64,000 nt of DNA, from contig QQUU01000136.1 of assembly GCA_003385605.1 (NCBI GenBank), forward strand, positions 122,019 to 186,018. Reading direction: 5' to 3'. Shown here one piece after another: positions 43,843 through 51,691 of the stretch. Source of the DNA: Bacteroidota bacterium. Lineage in GTDB: Bacteria > Bacteroidota > Bacteroidia > Flavobacteriales > Schleiferiaceae. The notes under the pieces are model-generated. The model worked only from the letters and a program-made list of their open reading frames with translations. It ran no database searches and had not been told where the DNA came from. Made by a program: the position numbers and the translations under genes. Within the stretch, counting starts at the first letter, position 1; the number at the start of each line of letters is the position of its first letter.

Positions 43843-44739
43843 ATGAAGATTCTCTACACTGGCTCAAACGGACTATTAGGTCAAAAAATTTCTGCAGCTA
43901 CCGTAGGCTACAAGCAGCATTCATTTTTAGCGACGGCTCGAGGCGAAAACCGTACTCTTAATCTTGGTGGCGCTTCATATGCCGCCATGGATATTACAGA
44001 TGCTGAGGCTGTAAACGCTGTGGTCAAAGATTTTCAGCCTGATGTCATCATCCATGGCGCAGCCATGACGCATGTGGACCAATGTGAGCAGAATAAAGAA
44101 TTGGCTTACCAGCTTAACGTAATAGGGACTAAAAACGTAGCGGAGTCGGCGAGAAACGTAGGAGCTCACCTTGTGCATATTAGTACAGACTTCATTTTTG
44201 ATGGCACAGAAGGGCCGTACGACGAACAGGGTATGCCAAATCCATTGAGTTATTACGGAGAGACTAAACTTGAGGCGGAGAAGATTGTACAAGCCTTGGA
44301 TCAATGGAGCATCCTTCGTACGGTTTTAGTTATTGGTATGGCTGAAGATTTGAGCCGTAGTAATATTGTCTTATGGGCAAAGGGCGCTCTTGAGAAGGGC
44401 CAGGCCATCAATGTCGTTGACGACCAATTCCGTACACCCACCCTCGCCGAAGATCTTGCCCAAGGCGCTTTGTTGGCAGCCACGCAGAAAGCTCAAGGCA
44501 TCTACAACATATCCGGTCCAGACTTCATGTCTATTTACGAACTCGTTGGTCACGTTGCAGAGCACTTCGGCCTTTCCATGGACTCTGTGACAAGAGTGGA
44601 CAGTACAACGCTGAATCAACCTGCAAAACGTCCACCTCGTACTGGTTTTGACATCACAAAAGCGAAGACAGAACTCGGCTTTCAGCCACACACTTTTAGC
44701 GAGGCGCTCGCAGTTATTGCCGAGCAAGCAGGATTATAG
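43843..44739 (+). CDS. RmlD-like dTDP-4-dehydrorhamnose reductase family protein
   Basis: The 298-residue protein is an extended SDR: GSNGLLGQKIS at the N-terminus binds NAD(P), THVDQCE and DFIFDGTEGPYDE follow, and SYYGETKLEAEK carries the catalytic Tyr and Lys. The size and motifs fit RmlD or a related nucleotide-sugar reductase. The rest of a dTDP-rhamnose pathway is not adjacent, so the substrate is uncertain. Confidence 0.85.
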   Translation: MKILYTGSNGLLGQKISAATVGYKQHSFLATARGENRTLNLGGASYAAMDITDAEAVNAVVKDFQPDVIIHGAAMTHVDQCEQNKELAYQLNVIGTKNVAESARNVGAHLVHISTDFIFDGTEGPYDEQGMPNPLSYYGETKLEAEKIVQALDQWSILRTVLVIGMAEDLSRSNIVLWAKGALEKGQAINVVDDQFRTPTLAEDLAQGALLAATQKAQGIYNISGPDFMSIYELVGHVAEHFGLSMDSVTRVDSTTLNQPAKRPPRTGFDITKAKTELGFQPHTFSEALAVIAEQAGL

Positions 44740-44807
44740 CCCTCGATTTGCTCCTTGAGCTTCAATCGTTTATTTTCGGGCTTATTCTAAACTAACCTTT
44801 AGGTTAC

Positions 44808-46448
44808 ATGTCAAACACTACTGAATCTTGGGGTTCCCGCGTCGGACTCATTCTCGCTATGGCGGGTAATGCAGTTGGTCTAGGAAACTTCCTACGTTTT
44901 CCTGTTCAAGCCGTACAAAATGGCGGCGGAACCTTTATCATCCCTTACCTCGTGTCCTTTTTGCTCATGGGTATACCTCTTTTATGGGTAGAGTGGGCGA
45001 TGGGCCGATTCGGCGGTCGTTTCGGCGATCATAGCACACCGTTCATTCTCGACAACATGACCAAGAAGCGTTTCTGGAAATACTTCGGTGTCTTCGGGAT
45101 CTTCACCAACATGGGGGTGATGGCATACTACACGTACATCGAATCATGGACGTTGACCTACACTTTAAAATCCCTCAAGGGCGATTTCCTAGGTATGGAC
45201 CTCGACGGTCTGGACCAATTCTTCAATAACTACGTTGACCTTGGCGCAGGCATCAACTTCCCAGTATGGGCATTGCTCGCCTTCCTAATTACCCTGTCTG
45301 TAAATATTTACATCCTTTCACGCGGCCTGAGTGCGGGTATTGAAAAAGTAGCGAAGATTGCCATGCCACTATTGATTGGCTTTGGTGCATTCTTGGCCAT
45401 CATGTCTTGGACTACGGGTTCTACAGGACGCTGTGCCGATTGTTCTACCTACGTAGGTCTGAACTACCTATGGCAACCGGACTTTACTACGCTAGCAAAT
45501 CCGAAAATTTGGCTTGCAGCAGCCGGTCAAATCTTCTTCACCCTTAGTGTGGGTATGGGTACCATTCATTGTTACAGTTCCTACTTGAAGCAAAAAGACG
45601 ATATCGCGCTGAACGCAATGTCCGCAGGGTGGATGAATGGCTTTGTGGAAATCGTTTTGGGTTCTGCAGTAGTTATCCCAATCGCTGTAGGTTACTTAGG
45701 CTTGGATTGGGTTGTAGAAAATGCAGGCTTTATGATGGCCTTCAAAACGATGCCGTTCCTGTTTGATCAATGGGGCAGTGTCCTTGCCGTTATTGCAGGG
45801 GTAGCTTGGTTTGGTCTTCTATTCTTTGCAGGTATCACCTCTTCGCTCGCTATGGGTACGCCTTGGATGGGCTTTGTACAAGACGAATTCAATTGGTCGA
45901 AAAACAAAAGTGCTTTCATCCTAGGTATTGCCATTTTAGCGATGGGCCTCCCGACTATCTTCTTCTTCGAAAAAGGTGTGTTCGACGAATACGACTATTG
46001 GACAGGAACAGTGAGTTTGGTGATTTTTGCTCTCGCTGAGGTCATCCTTTTCGCATGGGTATTCGGCATGGATAAGGGATGGAAAGAAATCACGGACGGT
46101 GCAGATATGACAGTTCCAAGATTCTACCGCCCGATTATCAAATACATCACACCACTATTTATTGGCATCATCTTCCTGACGTCGATGTTCAAGCCACTCA
46201 ACGGTGAATTAAGCGATTGGTCTTCCGCCTTTACTTCGCTGTTCTCTGGGAACGGTTGGCCGTGGGCAAACGATAGTATTATCAACCAGATTTTCCACAT
46301 CAACACGGGAGTACAGTGGATGCAGGACGGTGTCCTCACCAATATGTTCTATATCGATATGAGCCGATTCTTCCTGCTCGCCTGCTTCTTCGCATTGGTA
46401 GGTATGGTGAAGGTGGCTTCTAACAAACGTAAAAAAGCAGCACAATGA
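44808..46448 (+). CDS. sodium-dependent NSS/SLC6-family transporter
   Basis: The 546-residue membrane protein has about twelve helices. The N-terminus WGSRVGLILAMAGNAVGLGNFLRFP is split here as GNAVGLGNFLRFP, the unwound TM1 motif that binds Na+ and substrate in LeuT-like carriers. Further motifs are FFTLSVGMGT (TM6) and FAGITSSLAMG (TM8). Substrate is likely an amino acid, driven by Na+. Its TGA overlaps the ATG of the small gene that follows. Confidence 0.93.
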   Translation: MSNTTESWGSRVGLILAMAGNAVGLGNFLRFPVQAVQNGGGTFIIPYLVSFLLMGIPLLWVEWAMGRFGGRFGDHSTPFILDNMTKKRFWKYFGVFGIFTNMGVMAYYTYIESWTLTYTLKSLKGDFLGMDLDGLDQFFNNYVDLGAGINFPVWALLAFLITLSVNIYILSRGLSAGIEKVAKIAMPLLIGFGAFLAIMSWTTGSTGRCADCSTYVGLNYLWQPDFTTLANPKIWLAAAGQIFFTLSVGMGTIHCYSSYLKQKDDIALNAMSAGWMNGFVEIVLGSAVVIPIAVGYLGLDWVVENAGFMMAFKTMPFLFDQWGSVLAVIAGVAWFGLLFFAGITSSLAMGTPWMGFVQDEFNWSKNKSAFILGIAILAMGLPTIFFFEKGVFDEYDYWTGTVSLVIFALAEVILFAWVFGMDKGWKEITDGADMTVPRFYRPIIKYITPLFIGIIFLTSMFKPLNGELSDWSSAFTSLFSGNGWPWANDSIINQIFHINTGVQWMQDGVLTNMFYIDMSRFFLLACFFALVGMVKVASNKRKKAAQ

Positions 46449-46582
46449 CAACCTCGGCATTAACCATGATCATTCTGACGCAGGGTACAGTTATCGCTGC
46501 GACGATTTACTTCTTTAGAAAAGTTTTAAAGGCACCGCAAAACGCCGAGCCAGATTCCTATTCGGAAAACGATCCGAAATAG
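46445..46582 (+). CDS. MetS-like small subunit of the NSS transporter
   Basis: A 45-codon frame starts at the ATG in the ATGA overlap with the NSS transporter stop. The product has one hydrophobic helix (about residues 5-24, LTMIILTQGTVIAATIYFF) followed by a short charged tail (RKVLKAPQNAEPDSYSENDPK). This is the layout of MetS, the small partner required by the MetP NSS carrier in Corynebacterium. It is too short for usual ORF cut-offs and easy to miss. Confidence 0.75.
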   Translation: MTTSALTMIILTQGTVIAATIYFFRKVLKAPQNAEPDSYSENDPK

Positions 46583-46636
46583 TGGAAAACCTTTAGTTAC
46601 TCACAATAGTAGCTGCAACGTCTTCAGCCTCTTAAA

Positions 46637-47452
46637 TTGGATAGGAAAGACAGTAGCCGTGTGAGAGAACAGCTTGAATTAACCGCAATTCTTTTATGCA
46701 TCGCCTTGGTCTCTGGGGCGATGTTTTTGTTTCCTGTAGAAAAAAGGATAGCAGAGCATCAGGCTTTTTTAGAGCTTTGGTGGTCGGCCAATGATTCTTT
46801 ACCAATCAATAAGATAGATTCAGCATTTATTCACTCCATGCCCATCTCAGAGGCAACGAAGCGAAGTTTGTGGTTTCGAAGAAAGCGGAATTGGCCCTTT
46901 AACGATCTTGAAGAATTGCACGCCGACCGCTACTTGAAGGAAGATAGTTTGTTCTTTACCCTAGGTACTATCGATTTTTCTATACCCATAGAAACCGCTT
47001 CCAGAGCCACAACGATTAAAGCACCCATTAAAAGACCACTCCCCACCAGGAAATGGACTGCAGTTGATATAAATACTTGTGACTCTGCAGCTCTAGATGC
47101 TCTCCCTGGAATAGGCCCTGGAATGGTAGGTGTATTGTTTCGCTATCGAATGCGCTACGGCTTCATCGCCGATATGGACCATTTTAAATCAAACACCTAT
47201 TACGGTGAAAGCTGGCGACAGGAGTGGTCAACGTTACTAACTATAGACTCTATTCCTCCTCCGAAACTTTCGTTAGAATATTCAACCTTTCAAGAGCTTT
47301 TGGATTTCCCAGAGCTGAATTACGCTCAAACCAAAAGAATCTGTTTCTACCGAGAGCGTTTTACAGTGCCCACTTGGAAAGAAATTGTGGAATGGGAAGA
47401 GTTTTCCGGAGTAGACACAACTTTTTTACAGTTATATATTTCCAGAAATTAA
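46637..47452 (+). CDS. ComEA-like helix-hairpin-helix protein with membrane anchor
   Basis: About 271 residues from a TTG at 46637; a GTG at 46661 is an equally possible start, and no ATG fits. One hydrophobic helix (about 15-32) is followed by a first weak HhH-like segment and a clear ComEA-type HhH motif, VDINTCDSAALDALPGIGPGM with ALLRYR-like continuation, around 143-175. A third degenerate copy lies near the C-terminus (FQELLDFPELNYAQTKRI). ComEA-like proteins bind DNA non-specifically at the envelope. A competence role is not proven. Confidence 0.8.
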   Translation: MDRKDSSRVREQLELTAILLCIALVSGAMFLFPVEKRIAEHQAFLELWWSANDSLPINKIDSAFIHSMPISEATKRSLWFRRKRNWPFNDLEELHADRYLKEDSLFFTLGTIDFSIPIETASRATTIKAPIKRPLPTRKWTAVDINTCDSAALDALPGIGPGMVGVLFRYRMRYGFIADMDHFKSNTYYGESWRQEWSTLLTIDSIPPPKLSLEYSTFQELLDFPELNYAQTKRICFYRERFTVPTWKEIVEWEEFSGVDTTFLQLYISRN

Positions 47453-47461
47453 AAAAGGATG

Positions 47462-47469
47462 TAATTTTG
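47462..47469 (+). promoter_or_regulatory. -7 promoter box of rpsU
   Basis: TAATTTTG followed by C is a perfect TAnnTTTG match, 9 bases after the preceding stop codon and 31 bases before the rpsU ATG, so the mRNA would carry the Shine-Dalgarno sequence in a leader of about 25 bases. Confidence 0.6.
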
Positions 47470-47486
47470 CGGCCTAACAATTATAA

Positions 47487-47494
47487 AAGGAGGT
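47487..47494 (+). promoter_or_regulatory. perfect Shine-Dalgarno sequence of rpsU
   Basis: AAGGAGGT is fully complementary to the 16S rRNA 3' end, 6 bases before the ATG. The other start codons inspected here have no comparable site. In F. johnsoniae, bS21 helps hide the anti-Shine-Dalgarno sequence and rpsU is translated when bS21 is lacking, so this site fits autoregulation. Confidence 0.88.
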
Positions 47495-47500
47495 GTTACT

Positions 47501-47695
47501 ATGCTCGTAATTAATGTAAAAGATGGAGAATCAATCGAACGCGCACTGAAGCGTTACAAGAGAAAACACAGCTCTACGGGTGTAGTGCGCAAGCTTCGTG
47601 CTGATCGTTATCACACAAAGCCGACTGAAGCAAAACGTCGTATGAACATGAAAGCGGCTTACATTCAGTCTTTGCGTCAAGCAGAGGAAGAATAG
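47501..47695 (+). CDS. rpsU: 30S ribosomal protein bS21
   Basis: The 64-residue, strongly basic protein MLVINVKDGESIERALKRY matches bS21 over its whole length. bS21 binds the small-subunit platform near the 3' end of 16S rRNA. It has its own promoter, a perfect Shine-Dalgarno sequence and a terminator, so it is a single-gene unit. Confidence 0.95.
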   Translation: MLVINVKDGESIERALKRYKRKHSSTGVVRKLRADRYHTKPTEAKRRMNMKAAYIQSLRQAEEE

Positions 47696-47720
47696 TAATC
47701 TGTACCACGATATATAAGAA

Positions 47721-47751
47721 AGCCCAACGCCCAGCGTTGGGCTTTTTTTAT
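47721..47751 (+). terminator. intrinsic terminator of rpsU
   Basis: AGCCCAACGC (47721-47730) and GCGTTGGGCT (47734-47743) form a perfect 10-bp stem with a 3-base loop (CCA) and a run of seven Ts. It ends 13 bases before the xerC ATG. Confidence 0.9.
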
Positions 47752-47763
47752 TAAGTTGCTTTT

Positions 47764-48651
47764 ATGTCCCACTCATCATTCATTGCGTTTGAAGATTACT
47801 TGCGTTCAGAGAAACGAGCGAGTGAGAAGACTATTGTTGCCTACAGCACGGAGCTCCAGCGCTGGGCCTCATTTCTTGAAGCTGAATTTGAAGTATCTCC
47901 TGAAAAAGCCGTTAGGGCCCACGCGAAGCGGCTTATTGTATGGCGCAGTAAGCAAGGCATAAGCAACCGTTCGATCAACAGAACCCTAAGCGCATTGCGT
48001 TCTTATTACAAATGGTGTGAGCGTACGGGCCGACCGCACAACGATCCACTGGGCAGTATTAAAAGCCTGAAAGATCAAAAACGGGTGGTGATGAGTATTC
48101 CTCAGAAAGACCTTGAACAGTTGGTTAAAGATGAGGCATTTGAAAACAGCTTTGAAGGCATCCGGGACCAATTCATGTTGTTGCTCTTTTACGGCCTCGG
48201 GTTACGAAAGGCCGAGCTGATTGAATTAAAGCAAGAGGACTTTGATTGGTCGCGCGGTGTGGTACGCATCACTGGTAAGCGCAACAAAACACGTCAAGTA
48301 CCCATACCTATAGCTTTGAAACCTTATTATGACCGCTATGTAGAGGCAAGAAAAGAAGTGCCAGTCAAGGTTCCGCAAATTTTAACAACTTCTAAGGGCG
48401 GAAAGCTATACCCAAGTATTGTTTATAATCGCGTAGTTTATTATCTTCAAGGAACCACGACTGTGGTGGACAAACATCCTCATACATTACGACATTCGTA
48501 TGCCACGCATTTGTTAAATGCAGGAGTCGACATCAACACTGTTAAAGAATTGATGGGGCACGAGAGCCTAAGCTCAACACAAGTGTATACGACGAGTACG
48601 TTTGAGGAACTTGTTCAAGCGTATAACCGAGCTCACCCTAAGGGCTCATAA
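47764..48651 (+). CDS. xerC: tyrosine recombinase XerC/XerD-type
   Basis: The 295-residue protein has an N-terminal SAM-like DNA-binding domain (1-100) and the tyrosine recombinase core with catalytic Arg in GLRKAELIEL, the HTLRHSYATHLLNAG box (His and Arg), GHESLSSTQVYT with the nucleophilic Tyr. It resolves chromosome dimers. C-versus-D identity is inferred from length and from the neighbourhood of hpf; the sequence alone does not settle it. No integrase-associated att or mobile gene lies around it. Confidence 0.9.
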   Translation: MSHSSFIAFEDYLRSEKRASEKTIVAYSTELQRWASFLEAEFEVSPEKAVRAHAKRLIVWRSKQGISNRSINRTLSALRSYYKWCERTGRPHNDPLGSIKSLKDQKRVVMSIPQKDLEQLVKDEAFENSFEGIRDQFMLLLFYGLGLRKAELIELKQEDFDWSRGVVRITGKRNKTRQVPIPIALKPYYDRYVEARKEVPVKVPQILTTSKGGKLYPSIVYNRVVYYLQGTTTVVDKHPHTLRHSYATHLLNAGVDINTVKELMGHESLSSTQVYTTSTFEELVQAYNRAHPKGS

Positions 48652-48662
48652 ATCACAGTACT

Positions 48663-48956
48663 ATGACAGTAAATATTCAGTCTGTTAATTTCAAAGCGGA
48701 TTCTAAGCTTTTGAGATTCATTGAAGAACGTCTTGACAAGACGAAACTGTTTTTTGATAAAACCATAAATACAGATGTCTTTCTGAAGGTAGATAATAAC
48801 CATCTGAGGGCAAATAAGATTGTGGAAATGCGCATGTCCATACCAGGAAATGAGATTGTAGTAACCAAAGAGCGCAAATCCTTTGAGGAAGCAGCGAATT
48901 TGGTGGTAGAAGTACTGATCCGACAATTAAAAAAACACAAGGAAAAGAAGAAGTAA
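48663..48956 (+). CDS. hpf: ribosome hibernation-promoting factor (HPF/RaiA short form)
   Basis: The 97-residue protein has the single beta-alpha-beta-beta-beta-alpha domain of short HPF, with TVNIQSVNFKADSKLL and a lysine-rich C-terminal helix ending KKHKEKKK. It lacks the C-terminal dimerisation domain of long HPF. It blocks the mRNA and tRNA path in the 30S subunit in resting cells. It lies 11 bases after xerC, in one transcript. Confidence 0.9.
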   Translation: MTVNIQSVNFKADSKLLRFIEERLDKTKLFFDKTINTDVFLKVDNNHLRANKIVEMRMSIPGNEIVVTKERKSFEEAANLVVEVLIRQLKKHKEKKK

Positions 48957-48992
48957 ACTATTTGTGATTCAATTAGTTGAAAACCCCCATTG

Positions 48993-49027
48993 AAAGTAGA
49001 GGCAGAAAGTCTCTACTTTTTTTTTGA
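48993..49027 (+). terminator. intrinsic terminator of xerC-hpf
   Basis: AAAGTAGAG (48993-49001) pairs perfectly with CTCTACTTT (49011-49019) around a 9-base loop, with a following T run. It separates hpf from the tRNA-tuf operon. Confidence 0.85.
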
Positions 49028-49033
49028 GAAGTA

Positions 49034-49063
49034 TTGCTCGTTTGAATCTCTTTACTACATTTG
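49034..49063 (+). promoter_or_regulatory. promoter of the tRNA-tuf operon
   Basis: TTG at 49034-49036, a 19-base spacer and TACATTTG at 49056-49063 fit TTG-N19-TAnnTTTG. It is one of the two best promoters in the window and lies 39 bases before tRNA-Thr. Confidence 0.7.
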
Positions 49064-49102
49064 CAGTCCGTTTGCAAGAGGCGGAAGATCTTTGACATAT
49101 AA

Positions 49103-49176
49103 GCCGATATAGCTCAGTTGGCCAGAGCACGTGATTTGTAATCTCGGGGTCGTCAGTTCGAATCTGACTATCGGCT
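49103..49176 (+). tRNA. tRNA-Thr(TGT)
   Basis: Acceptor GCCGATA pairs with TATCGGC, the T arm contains GTTCGAATC, and the anticodon loop reads TTTGTAA, giving anticodon TGT. CCA is not encoded. It is the first of four tandem tRNAs. Confidence 0.95.
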
Positions 49177-49216
49177 CAAGTTTTATACTTGATTTAAGTG
49201 AGAATCAAGTATTACC

Positions 49217-49297
49217 GGGGGGATACTCAAGCGGCCAACGAGGACGGACTGTAAATCCGTTGGGAAACCTTCGCAGGTTCGAATCCTGCTCCCCCCA
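49217..49297 (+). tRNA. tRNA-Tyr(GTA)
   Basis: The acceptor GGGGGGA pairs with TCCCCCC. The anticodon is GTA in GGACTGTAAATCC. A long variable arm (81 bases overall) is the class II feature of bacterial tRNA-Tyr. Confidence 0.95.
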
Positions 49298-49302
49298 CAA
49301 CC

Positions 49303-49375
49303 GCGGAAGTAGCTCAGTTGGTAGAGCATCAGCCTTCCAAGCTGAGGGTCGCGGGTTCGAATCCCGTCTTCCGCT
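49303..49375 (+). tRNA. tRNA-Gly(TCC)
   Basis: Acceptor GCGGAAG pairs with CTTCCGC, the T loop is GTTCGAAT, and the anticodon loop CTTCCAA gives anticodon TCC. Confidence 0.95.
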
Positions 49376-49386
49376 CAAAGGCTAAG

Positions 49387-49458
49387 GCCGATGTAGCTCA
49401 GGGGTAGAGCGTTTCCTTGGTAAGGAAGAGGTCACGGGTTCAATTCCCGTCATTGGCT
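49387..49458 (+). tRNA. tRNA-Thr(GGT)
   Basis: Acceptor GCCGATG pairs with CATTGGC (one G-T pair) and the anticodon loop CTTGGTA gives GGT. The T loop reads GTTCAATT. It lies 49 bases before tuf. Confidence 0.95.
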
Positions 49459-49507
49459 CTAAAATTTAGAATCTTTACACTGTTTATATATTTAATAATC
49501 GCTAGTC

Positions 49508-50695
49508 ATGGCAAAAGAGAATTTTGTACGTACCAAGCCTCACTTGAACATTGGTACAATTGGTCACGTTGACCACGGAAAAACTACATTGACAGCAGCA
49601 ATCACAACTTGTTTGGCGAATGCTGGTTTGTCTGAAAAAAGAGATTTCGATTCAATCGACAACGCTCCAGAAGAAAAAGAGCGTGGTATCACTATCAACA
49701 CTTCACACGTTGAGTACGAGACGGCTAACCGTCACTACGCACACGTTGACTGTCCAGGTCACGCGGATTACGTGAAGAACATGGTAACTGGTGCTGCTCA
49801 GATGGACGGTGCTATCCTCGTAGTAGCTGCTACGGATGGTCCAATGCCACAAACTCGTGAGCACATCCTTCTAGGCCGTCAGGTTGGTATTCCACGTATC
49901 GTTGTGTTCTTGAACAAAGCGGACATGGTTGATGATGAAGAATTGATGGAATTGGTAGACATGGAAGTTCGTGATCTACTTTCATTCTACGAGTACGATG
50001 GTGATAATACTCCAGTTGTTGCTGGTTCTGCCCTAGGTGGTTTGAACGGAGAGCAGAAGTGGGTTGACACTATCATGGAATTGATGGAGGCAGTTGATGC
50101 TTGGATCGAAGAGCCAGAGCGTGATCGTGATAAGCCATTCCTAATGCCAATCGAGGATGTATTCTCAATTACTGGTCGTGGTACTGTAGCAACTGGTCGT
50201 ATCGAGACTGGTGTTGCAAACACAGGTGAAGCAGTAGAAATCATCGGTTTCGGTGACGAAAAATTGACTTCAACTATTACTGGTGTTGAAATGTTCCGTA
50301 AGATTTTGGATACGGGTGAAGCTGGAGATAACGTAGGTATCCTTCTACGTGGTATCGAAAAGTCTGAAATCCGTCGTGGTATGGTAATCTGTAAGCCAGG
50401 TTCTATCACTCCTCACAAGAAATTCAAAGCAGAGGTTTATGTTTTGAAGAAAGAGGAAGGTGGTCGTCACACTCCATTCCACAACAAATACCGTCCACAG
50501 TTCTACCTACGTACAACTGACGTAACGGGTGAAATTCACCTTCCAGACGGTGTTGAAATGGTAATGCCAGGTGATAACTTGAGCATCACTGTTGAGCTGA
50601 TCGCAAATGTTGCTGTTAACACTGGTTTGCGTTTCGCAATCCGTGAAGGTGGTCGTACAGTAGGTGCTGGTCAGGTAACTGAGATCATCGAGTAA
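49508..50695 (+). CDS. tuf: elongation factor Tu
   Basis: The 395-residue protein shows the GTPase motifs GHVDHGKT (G1), the switch region [19 protein letters not shown] (G3) and NKAD (G4), followed by the beta-barrel domains with [12 protein letters not shown] and [13 protein letters not shown]-Tu carries aminoacyl-tRNA to the ribosome. It lies in the conserved tRNA-tuf-tRNA-Trp-secE order. No second tuf is in the window. Confidence 0.98.
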   Translation: MAKENFVRTKPHLNIGTIGHVDHGKTTLTAAITTCLANAGLSEKRDFDSIDNAPEEKERGITINTSHVEYETANRHYAHVDCPGHADYVKNMVTGAAQMDGAILVVAATDGPMPQTREHILLGRQVGIPRIVVFLNKADMVDDEELMELVDMEVRDLLSFYEYDGDNTPVVAGSALGGLNGEQKWVDTIMELMEAVDAWIEEPERDRDKPFLMPIEDVFSITGRGTVATGRIETGVANTGEAVEIIGFGDEKLTSTITGVEMFRKILDTGEAGDNVGILLRGIEKSEIRRGMVICKPGSITPHKKFKAEVYVLKKEEGGRHTPFHNKYRPQFYLRTTDVTGEIHLPDGVEMVMPGDNLSITVELIANVAVNTGLRFAIREGGRTVGAGQVTEIIE

Positions 50696-50725
50696 TACAC
50701 TCGACTGAATAACCACAAGGTAGTT

Positions 50726-50757
50726 AAGGTGCCTCCTTTTTAGGAGGTGCCTTTCTG
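50726..50757 (+). terminator. terminator-like hairpin after tuf
   Basis: AAGGTGCCTCCT (50726-50737) and AGGAGGTGCCTT (50742-50753) pair with two adjacent G-T wobbles around TTTT. The tail (TTTCTG) is weak, so partial read-through into tRNA-Trp-secE-nusG is plausible. The tail overlaps the start of the tRNA leader. Confidence 0.6.
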
Positions 50758-50764
50758 CCTACAT

Positions 50765-50835
50765 ACGGGCATAGTTCAATGGTAGAATAGCGGTCTCCAA
50801 AACCGTTGATCAGGGTTCGAATCCTTGTGCCCGTG
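50765..50835 (+). tRNA. tRNA-Trp(CCA)
   Basis: Acceptor ACGGGCA pairs with TGCCCGT, the anticodon loop CTCCAAA gives CCA, and the T loop reads GTTCGAAT. It sits between tuf and secE, as in many bacteria. Confidence 0.95.
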
Positions 50836-50851
50836 CAAAGAGAAAAAAAAG

Positions 50852-51046
50852 ATGAGCAAAATCATTACATCACTACAAGATTCATGGAACGAGTTTGCAG
50901 TTAAAGCAACTTGGCCTTCATTGGGTGAACTACAAAAGAGCACGGTTCTAGTAATCATAGGAACCATCATCTTTTCGCTAGTAGTATTTGGTATGGACAA
51001 AGCAATCTCAACAGTACTTGAGTTTGTGTATTCAATTTTCGGATAA
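50852..51046 (+). CDS. secE: preprotein translocase subunit SecE
   Basis: The 64-residue protein starts MSKIITSLQDSWNEF at 50852. An in-frame start at 50825 would lie inside tRNA-Trp and is rejected. It has the short single-helix SecE form: the amphipathic TWPSLGELQKST followed by one membrane helix (VLVIIGTIIFSLVVFGMD). nusG begins 2 bases after its stop. Confidence 0.93.
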   Translation: MSKIITSLQDSWNEFAVKATWPSLGELQKSTVLVIIGTIIFSLVVFGMDKAISTVLEFVYSIFG

Positions 51047-51048
51047 TC

Positions 51049-51597
51049 ATGTCAGATACTGGAATGAAATGGTACGTTCTCCGCACTATTAGCGGTCAAG
51101 AACATAAAACGAAGACTTACATCGAGAAGGAGATGGCGCATGCAGGCATGAGCGATCTCGTTGGTCAGATTGTAATCCCTATGGAGAAAGTTGTGCAAGT
51201 TCGCAACGGAAAGAAGGTCATCAAGGAGAAGACCAAGACTCCAGGTTACATGTACGTTGAAACAACATTGACCGGTGAGGTAAGTCACATGATAAAGAAC
51301 CTACCAAATGTGATTGGTTTTTTGTCGAATGTAAAAGGTGGAGATCCTTCACCAATGCGTGCATCAGAAGTAAGCCGACTACTTGGTGAAGTAGATAAAG
51401 AGGCAGAAAATGCTGCAATGCTGATGATTCCATTTACCGTGGGAGAAACAGTAAAAGTGATCAATGGTCCATTCAGCACATTTGACGCGACCATTGAGAA
51501 AATCAATGAGGAGAAACAAAAACTGGAGGTTACTGTTAAAATCTTCGGTCGTAAGACTCCTGTTGAGTTGAGCTTCACGGAAGTGGAGAAGTTATAA
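51049..51597 (+). CDS. nusG: transcription termination/antitermination factor NusG
   Basis: The 182-residue protein has the NGN domain (KWYVLRTISGQEHK, TPGYMYVE) and a C-terminal KOW domain (TVGETVKVINGPFSTFDATIEKI). It couples RNA polymerase to ribosomes and modulates elongation. Confidence 0.96.
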   Translation: MSDTGMKWYVLRTISGQEHKTKTYIEKEMAHAGMSDLVGQIVIPMEKVVQVRNGKKVIKEKTKTPGYMYVETTLTGEVSHMIKNLPNVIGFLSNVKGGDPSPMRASEVSRLLGEVDKEAENAAMLMIPFTVGETVKVINGPFSTFDATIEKINEEKQKLEVTVKIFGRKTPVELSFTEVEKL

Positions 51598-51691
51598 TTG
51601 ATATAGATGTGAGACTATATATAGGTTCGTTTTTCATGCTTCCAACTAGAGAAACGGCCACAACAACAACGCTAAATAGTAATAACAAGAA

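Noticed and set aside
47224-47514. 96-codon frame overlapping the HhH gene and rpsU
   Set aside because: It overlaps two supported genes in other frames and contains the rpsU promoter and ribosome-binding site.
47764-48651. Integrase of a mobile element
   Set aside because: The recombinase has housekeeping Xer length and neighbours (rpsU, hpf), and no direct repeats, cargo or composition shift were seen around it.
49131-49385. 84-codon frame across the tRNA genes
   Set aside because: It runs through tRNA-Thr, tRNA-Tyr and tRNA-Gly and reflects their T-loop repeats, not a protein.
49987-50409. 140-codon minus-strand frame in tuf
   Set aside because: Antisense shadow of a highly conserved gene with no supporting signal.
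50825-50851. N-terminal extension of secE
   Set aside because: It starts within the 3' part of tRNA-Trp; ATG 50852 gives a normal SecE.
51598-51691. uL11/uL1 leader with a regulatory fold
   Set aside because: No stable hairpin or known uL1-binding mimic could be drawn by eye in these 94 bases.
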